Positions 57,401 through 64,000 of a stretch of 64,000 nucleotides of DNA are shown here, piece after piece. Within the stretch, counting starts at the first letter, position 1. Each line of letters starts with the position of its first letter. The DNA lies in the NCBI RefSeq assembly GCF_030936135.1, contig NW_026776913.1, forward strand, positions 2,108,001 to 2,172,000. Direction: 5' to 3'. A model generated the notes under the pieces. The model ran no database searches. It saw only the letters and a program-made list of their open reading frames with translations, and had not been told where the DNA came from. The stretch comes from Gavia stellata (lineage: Eukaryota > Chordata > Aves > Gaviiformes > Gaviidae). Both the position numbers and the translations under genes were made by a program.

Positions 57401-60400
57401 TGGAGACCCACAGCCCATGGAGCACCCATGGTGGAGCAGGGACACCCCATGGCGACCCACAGCCCCTGGAGCACCCATGGTGGAGCAGGGACACCCCATG
57501 GAGACCCACAGCCCCTGGAGCACCCATGGTGGAGCAGGGACACCACATGGAGACCCACAGCCCATGGAGCACCCATGGTGGAGCAGGGACACCCCATGGA
57601 GACCCACAGCCCCTGGAGCACCCATGGTGGAGCAGGGACACCCCATGGAGACCCACAGCCCCTGGAGCACCCATGGTGGAGCACAGACACCCCATGGAGA
57701 CCCACAGCCCCTGGAGCACCCATGGTAGAGCATGGACACCCCATGGAGACCCACAGCCCCTGGAGCACCCATGGTGGAGCAGGGACACCCCATGGCGACC
57801 CACAGCCCCTGGAGCACCCATGGTGGAGCAGGGACACCCCATGGAGACCCACAGCCCCTGGAGCACCCACGGTGGAGCACGGACACCCCATGGAGACCCA
57901 CAGCCCATGGAGCACCCATGGTGGAGCAGGGACACCCCATGGAGACCCACAGCCCCTGGAGCACCCATGGTGGAGCACAGTCACCCCATGCAGACCCACA
58001 GCCCCTGGAGCACCCATGGTGGAGCAGGGACACCCCATGGAGACCCACAGCCCATGAAGCACCCATGGTGGAGCAGGGACACCCCATGGAGACCCACAGC
58101 CCCTGGAGCACCCATGGTGGAGCAGGGACACCCAATGGAGACCCACAGCCCCTGGATCACCCATGGTGGAGCAGGGACACCCCATGGAGACCCACAGCCC
58201 CTGGAGCACCCATGGTGGAGCAGGGACACCCCATGCACACCCACAGCCCCTGGAGCACCCATGGTGGAGCAGGGACACCCCACGGAGACCCACAGAACAT
58301 GGAGCAGCCATGGTGGAGCACGGACACCCCATGGAGACCCACAGCCCCTGGAGCACCCATGGTGGAGCACAGACACCCCATGGAGACCCACAGCCCCTGG
58401 AGCACCCATGGTGGAGCAGGGACACCCCATGGAGACCCACAGCCCCTGGAGCACCCATGGTGGAGCAGGGACACCCTATGGAGACCCACAGCCCCTGGAG
58501 CACCCATGGTGGAGCAGGGACACCCCATGGAGACCCACAGCCCCTGGAGCACCCATGGTGGAGCAGGGACACCCCATGGAGACCCACAGCCCATGGAGCA
58601 CCCATGGTGGAGCAGGGACACCCCATGGAGACCCACAGCCCCCGGAGCACCCATGGTGGAGCAGGGACACCCCATGGAGACCCACAGCCCATGGAGCACC
58701 CATGGTGGAGCAGGGACACCCCATGGAGACCCACAGCCCCTGGAGCACCCATGGTGGAGCACAGACACCCCATGGAGACCCACAGCCCCTGGAGCACCCA
58801 TGGTGGAGCAGGGACACCCCATGGAGACCCACAGCCCCCGGAGCACCCATGGTGGAGCAGGGACACCCCATGGAGACCCACAGCCCCCGGAGCACCCATC
58901 GTGGAGCACGGACACCCCATGGAGACCCACAGCCCATGGAGCACCCATAGAAGTGCAGGGACACCCCATGGAGACCCACAGCCCCTGGAGCACCCATGGT
59001 GGACCACAGACACCCTATGGAGACCCACAGCCCCTGGAGCACCCATGCTGGATAATGGACACCCCATGGAGACCCACAGCCCCCGGAGCACCATGGTGGA
59101 GCAGGGACACCCCATGGAGACCCACAGCCCCTGGAGCACCCATGGTGGAGCAGGGACACCCCATGGAGACCCACAGCCCATGGAGCACCCATGGTGGAGC
59201 AGGGACACCCCATGGCGACCCACAACCCCTGGAGCACCCATGGTGGAGCAGGGACACCCCATGGAGACCCACAGCCCATGGAGCACCCATGGTGGAGCAC
59301 AGACACCCTATGGAGACCCACAGCCCCTGGAGCACCCATGGTGGAAGAGGGACACCCCATGGCGACCCACAGCCCCTGGAGCACCCATGGTGGAAGAGGG
59401 ACACCCCATGGCGACCCACAGCCCCTGGAGCACCCATGGTGGAGCAGGGACACCCCATGGAGACCCACAGCCCATGGAGCACCCATGGTGGAGCAGGGAC
59501 ACCCCATGGAGACCCACAGCCCCTGGAGCACCCATGGTGGAGCAGGGACACCCCATGGAGACCCACAGCCCCTGGAGCACCCATGGTGGAGCAGGGACAC
59601 CCCATGCACACCCACAGCCCCTGGAGCACCCATGGTGGAGCACAGACACCCCATGGAGACCCACAGCCCCTGGAGCACCCATGGTAGAGCATGGACACCC
59701 CATGGAGACCCACAGCCCCTGGAGCACCCATGGTGGAGCAGGGACACCCCATGGAGACCCACAGCCCCTGGAGCACCCACGGTGGAGCACAGACACCCCA
59801 TGGAGACCCACAGCCCATGGAGCACCCATGGTGGAGCAGGGACACCCCATGGAGACCCACAGCCCCTGGAGCACCCATGGTGGAGCACAGTCACCCCATG
59901 CAGACCCACAGCCCCTGGAGCACCCATGGTGGAGCAGGGACACCCCATGGAGACCCACAGCCCATGAAGCACCCATGGTGGAGCAGGGACACCCCATGGA
60001 GACCCACAGCCCCTGGAGCACCCATGGTGGAGCAGGGACACCCCATGGAGACCCACAGTCCCTGGAGCACCCATGGTGGAGCAGGGACACCCCATGGAGA
60101 TCCACAGCCCATGGAGCACCCATGGTGGAGCAGGGACACCCCATGGAGACCCACAACCCATGAAGCACCCATGGTGGAGCAGGGACACCCCATGGAGACC
60201 CACAGCCCCTGGAGCACCCATGGTGGAGCAGGGACACCCCATGGAGACCCACAGCCCCTGGATCACCCATGGTGGAGCAGGGACACCCCATGGAGACCCA
60301 CAGCCCCTGGAGCACCCATGGTGGAGCAGGGACACCCCATGCACACCCACAGCCCCTGGAGCACCCATGGTGGAGCAGGGACACCCCATGGAGACCACAG

Positions 60401-63400
60401 CCCCTGGAGCACCCATGGTGGCGCAGGGACACCCCATGGAGACCCGCAGCCCATGGAGCACCCATGGTGGAGCAGGGACACCCCATGGAGACCCGCAGCC
60501 CATGGAGCACCCATGGTGGATTATGAGCACCCCATGGAGACCCACAGCCCCTGGAGCACCCGTGGTGGAGCAGGGACACCCCATGGAGACCCACAGCCCC
60601 TGGAGCACCCATGGTGGAGCAGGGACACCCCATGGAGACCCACAGCCCATGGAGCACCCATGGTGGAGCAGGGACACCCCATGGAGACCCACAGCCCCTG
60701 GAGCACCCATGGTGGAAGAGGGACACCCCATGGAGACCCACAGCCCCTGGAGCACCCACGGTGGAGCACGGACACCCCATGCAGACCCACAGCCCCTGGA
60801 GCACCCATGGTGGATAACGGACACCCCATGGAGACCCACAGCCCCTGGAGCACCCATGGTGGAGCAGGGACACCCCATGGAGACCCACAGCCCCCGGAGC
60901 ACCCATGGTGGAGCACGGACACCCCATGGAGACCCACAGTCCATGGAGCACCCATAGAAGTGCAGGGACACCCCATGGCGACCCACAGCCCCTGGAGCAC
61001 CCATGGTGGAGCACAGACACCCTATGGAGACCCACAGCCCCTGGAGCACCCATGGTGGAAGAGGGACACCCCATGGCGACCCACAGCCCCTGGAGCACCC
61101 ATGGTGGAGCAGGGACACCCCATGGCGACCCACAGCCCCTGGAGCACCCATGGTGGAAGAGGGACACCCCATGGCGACCCACAGCCCCTGGAGCACCCAT
61201 GGTGGAGCAGGGACACCCCATGGAGACCCACAGCCCATGGAGCACCCATGCTGGAGCAGGGACACCCCATGGAGACCCACAGAAAATGGAGAACCCATGG
61301 TGGAGCAGGGACACCCCATGGAGACCCACAGCCCCTGGAGCACCCATGGTGGAGCAGGGACACCCCATGCACACCCACAGCCCCTGGAGCACCCATGGTG
61401 GAGCACAGACACCCCATGGAGACCCACAGCCCCTGGAGCACCCATGGTAGAGCATGGACACCCCATGGAGACCCACAGCCCCTGGAGCACCCATGGTGGA
61501 GCAGGGACACCCCATGGAGACCCACAGCCCCTGGAGCACCCACGGTGGAGCACGGACACCCCATGGAGACCCACAGCCCATGGAGCACCCATGGTGGAGC
61601 AGGGACACCCCATGGAGACCCACAGCCCCTGGAGCACCCATGGTGGAGCACAGTCACCCCATGCAGACCCACAGCCCATGGAGCACCCATGGTGGAGCAG
61701 GGACACCCCATGGAGACCCACAGCCCATGAAGCACCCATGGTGGAGCAGGGACACCCCATGGAGACCCACAGCCCCTGGAGCACCCATGGTGGAGCAGGG
61801 ACACCCCATGGAGACCCACAGTCCCTGGAGCACCCATGGTGGAGCAGGGACACCCCATGGAGACCCACAGCCCATGGAGCACCCATGGTGGAGCACAGAC
61901 ACCCCATGGAGACCCACAACCCATGAAGCACCCATGGTGGAGCAGGGACACCCCATGGAGACCCACAGCCCCTGGAGCACCCATGGTGGAGCAGGGACAC
62001 CCCATGGAGACCCACAGCCCCTGGATCACCCATGGTGGAGCAGGGACACCCCATGGAGACCCACAGCCCCTGGAGCACCCATGGTGGAGCAGGGACACCC
62101 CATGCACACCCACAGCCCCTGGAGCACCCATGGTGGAGCAGGGACACCCCATGGAGACCCACAGCCCATGGAGCACCCATGGTGGAGCACAGACACCCCA
62201 TGGAAACCCACAGCCCATGGAGCACCCATGGTGGAGCACAGACACCCCATGGAGACCCACAGCCCCTGGAGCACCCATGGTGGAGCAGGGACACCCCATG
62301 GAGACCACAGCCCCTGGAGCACCCATGGTGGAGCACAGTCACCCCATGGAGACCCACAGCCATGGAGCACCCACGACGGAGCAGGGAAACCCCATGGAGA
62401 CCCACAGACTCTGGAGCACCCATGCAGGTGAAGGGCCACCCCATGGCGACCCACAGCCCATGGAGCACCCATGGTGGAGCACAGACACCCCATAGAGACC
62501 CACAGCCCATGGAGCACCCATGGTGGAGCAGGGGCACCCCATGGAGACCCACAGCCCATGGAGCACCCATGGTGGAGCACAGACACCCCATGGAGACCCA
62601 CAGCCCATGGAGCACCCATGGTGGAGCAGGGACACCCCATGGAGACCTACAGCCCCTGGAGCACCCATGGTGGAGCAGGGACACCCCATGGAGACCCACA
62701 GCCCATGGAGCACCCATGCTGGAGCAGGGACACCCCATGGAGACCCACAGCCCCTGGAGCACCCATGGTGGAGCAGGGACACCCCATGGAGACCCACAGC
62801 CCCTGGAGCACCCATGGTGGAGCAGGGACACCCCATGGAGACCCACAGCCCCTGGAGCACCCATGCTGGAGCAGGGACACCCCATGGAGACCCACAGCCC
62901 CTGGAGCACCCATGGTGGAGCAGGGACACCCCATGGAGACCCACAGCCCCTGGAGCACCCATGGTGGAGCACAGACACCCCATGGAGACCCACAGCCCAT
63001 GGAGCACCCATGGTGGAGCAGGGACACCCCATGGAGACCCACAGCCCCTGGAGCACCCATGGTGGATAAGGAACACCCCATGGAGACCCACAGCCCCTGG
63101 AGCACCCATGGTGGAGCAGGGACACCCCATGGCGACCCACAGCCCCTGGAGCACCCATGGTCGAGCAGGGACACCCCATGGAGACCCACAGCCCCTGGAG
63201 CACCCATGGTGGAGCAGGGACACCCCATGGAGACCCACAGACCCTGGAGCACCCATGGTGGAGCACAGACACCCCATGGAGACCCACAGCCCCTGGAGCA
63301 CCCATGGTGGAGCAGGGACACCCCATGGAGACCCACAGCCCATGGAGCACCCATGGTGGAGCAGGGACACCCCATGGAGACCCACAGAACCCTGGAGCAC

Positions 63401-64000
63401 CCATGGTGGAGCAGGGACACCCCATGGAGACCCACAGCCCCTGGAGCACCCATGGTGGAGCACAGACACCCCATGGAGATCCACAGCCCATGGAGCACCC
63501 ATGGTGGAGCAGGGACACCCCATGGAGACCCACAGCCCATGGAGCACCCATGGTGGAGCAGGGACACCCCATGGAGACCCACAGCCCCTGGAGCACCCAT
63601 GCTGGAGCAGGGACACCCCATGGAGACCCACAGACCCTGGAGCACACATGGGGGTGCAGGGAATCCCCATGGAGACCCACAGACCCTGGAGCACCCATGG
63701 TGGAGCAGGGACACCCCACGGAGACCCACAGCCCCTGGAGCACCCATGGTGGAGCAGGGACACCCCATGGAGACCCACAGCCCCTGGAGCACCCATGGTG
63801 GAGCACGGACACCCCATGGAGACCCACAGCCCATGGAGCACCCATGGTGGAGCACAGACACCCCATGGCGACCCACAGCCCCTGGAGCACCCATGCTGGA
63901 GCAGGGACACCCCATGGAGACCCACAGACCATGGAGCACCCATGGTGGAGCAGGGACACCCCATGGCGACCCACAGCCCCTGGAGCACCCATGGTGGAGC
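54486..64000 (+). repeat. GC-rich 49-bp satellite array
   Basis: About 194 tandem units of 49 bases; key parts of the unit are CCATGGAGACCCACAGCC, CCTGGAGCACCCATGG and TGGAGCAGGGACACC. Common variants are CCCTGG/CCATGG, GAGACCC/GCGACCC and AGCAGGG/AGCACGG/AGCACAG. Most units hold two or three CCATGG sites. The consensus contains no stop codon in any of six frames, so open frames of up to 1,838 codons run along both strands. They translate to 49-residue repeats and are not supported as genes. Marked variants recur at 36-40 unit spacing, indicating higher-order repeats. The array continues past the window end. Confidence 0.96.

Noticed and set aside
54458-63992. Giant collagen-like or structural repeat proteins in the 49-bp array
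   Set aside because: Frames are open on both strands at once because the consensus unit contains no stop codon in any phase. No promoter, splice site or conserved domain is seen. Kept only as a finding about the repeat.
54486-64000. CRISPR array
   Set aside because: Units are contiguous 49-base tandem repeats without unique spacers, in a vertebrate context.

Overview
This window looks like bird nuclear DNA. The evidence is four intact olfactory receptor (OR) genes of the OR14-like type that is greatly expanded in birds, many CR1 LINE fragments (the dominant avian retrotransposon), one avian-style solo LTR, and GC-rich satellite DNA. There are no bacterial features, tRNA or rRNA genes, or CRISPR arrays. 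I cannot name the species. Ampliconic palindromes beside satellite DNA are typical of sex-chromosome, microchromosome or subtelomeric locations; that placement is inference.

Layout. (1) 1-16,351, block A: OR gene 1 (minus), a GC-rich OR-upstream module, a 10 kb middle segment with two old OR pseudogenes and one CR1, then a second module and OR gene 2 (plus). (2) 16,352-26,695, spacer: the OR2 3' end, a rearranged CR1 composite (about 17,750-21,074), a degenerate inverted minisatellite, an older copy of part of the middle segment, and a CR1 reverse-transcriptase scrap. (3) 26,696-44,043, block B: OR gene 3 (minus), module, the same middle segment in the opposite orientation, a fourth module with a local triplication, and OR gene 4 (plus). 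(4) 44,044-49,760: the OR4 3' end, unrecognised sequence, a solo LTR, and a second copy of the CR1 composite, inverted relative to the first. (5) 49,763-54,387: an AT-rich satellite of 20-21 bp subunits in two mirror-image arrays of nearly equal length. (6) 54,486-64,000: a 49-bp satellite running off the window end.

How it fits together. The only likely functional protein genes are the four ORs, odorant G-protein-coupled receptors. Each has a single coding exon preceded by a splice acceptor and, about 1.7-2 kb further upstream, a conserved splice donor that probably ends a non-coding first exon. The blocks look like a large inverted repeat. However, the OR genes and the OR-proximal parts of the modules pair as 1 with 3 and 2 with 4, while the middle segment and its adjoining module ends pair as 1 with 4 and 2 with 3. 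The simplest reading is a direct tandem duplication followed by inversion of one middle segment through recombination between the inverted OR modules. Gene conversion has further mixed the copies. Almost every structure here, from the OR pairs to the minisatellite and the satellites, occurs as an inverted pair, and this is the most striking property of the window.
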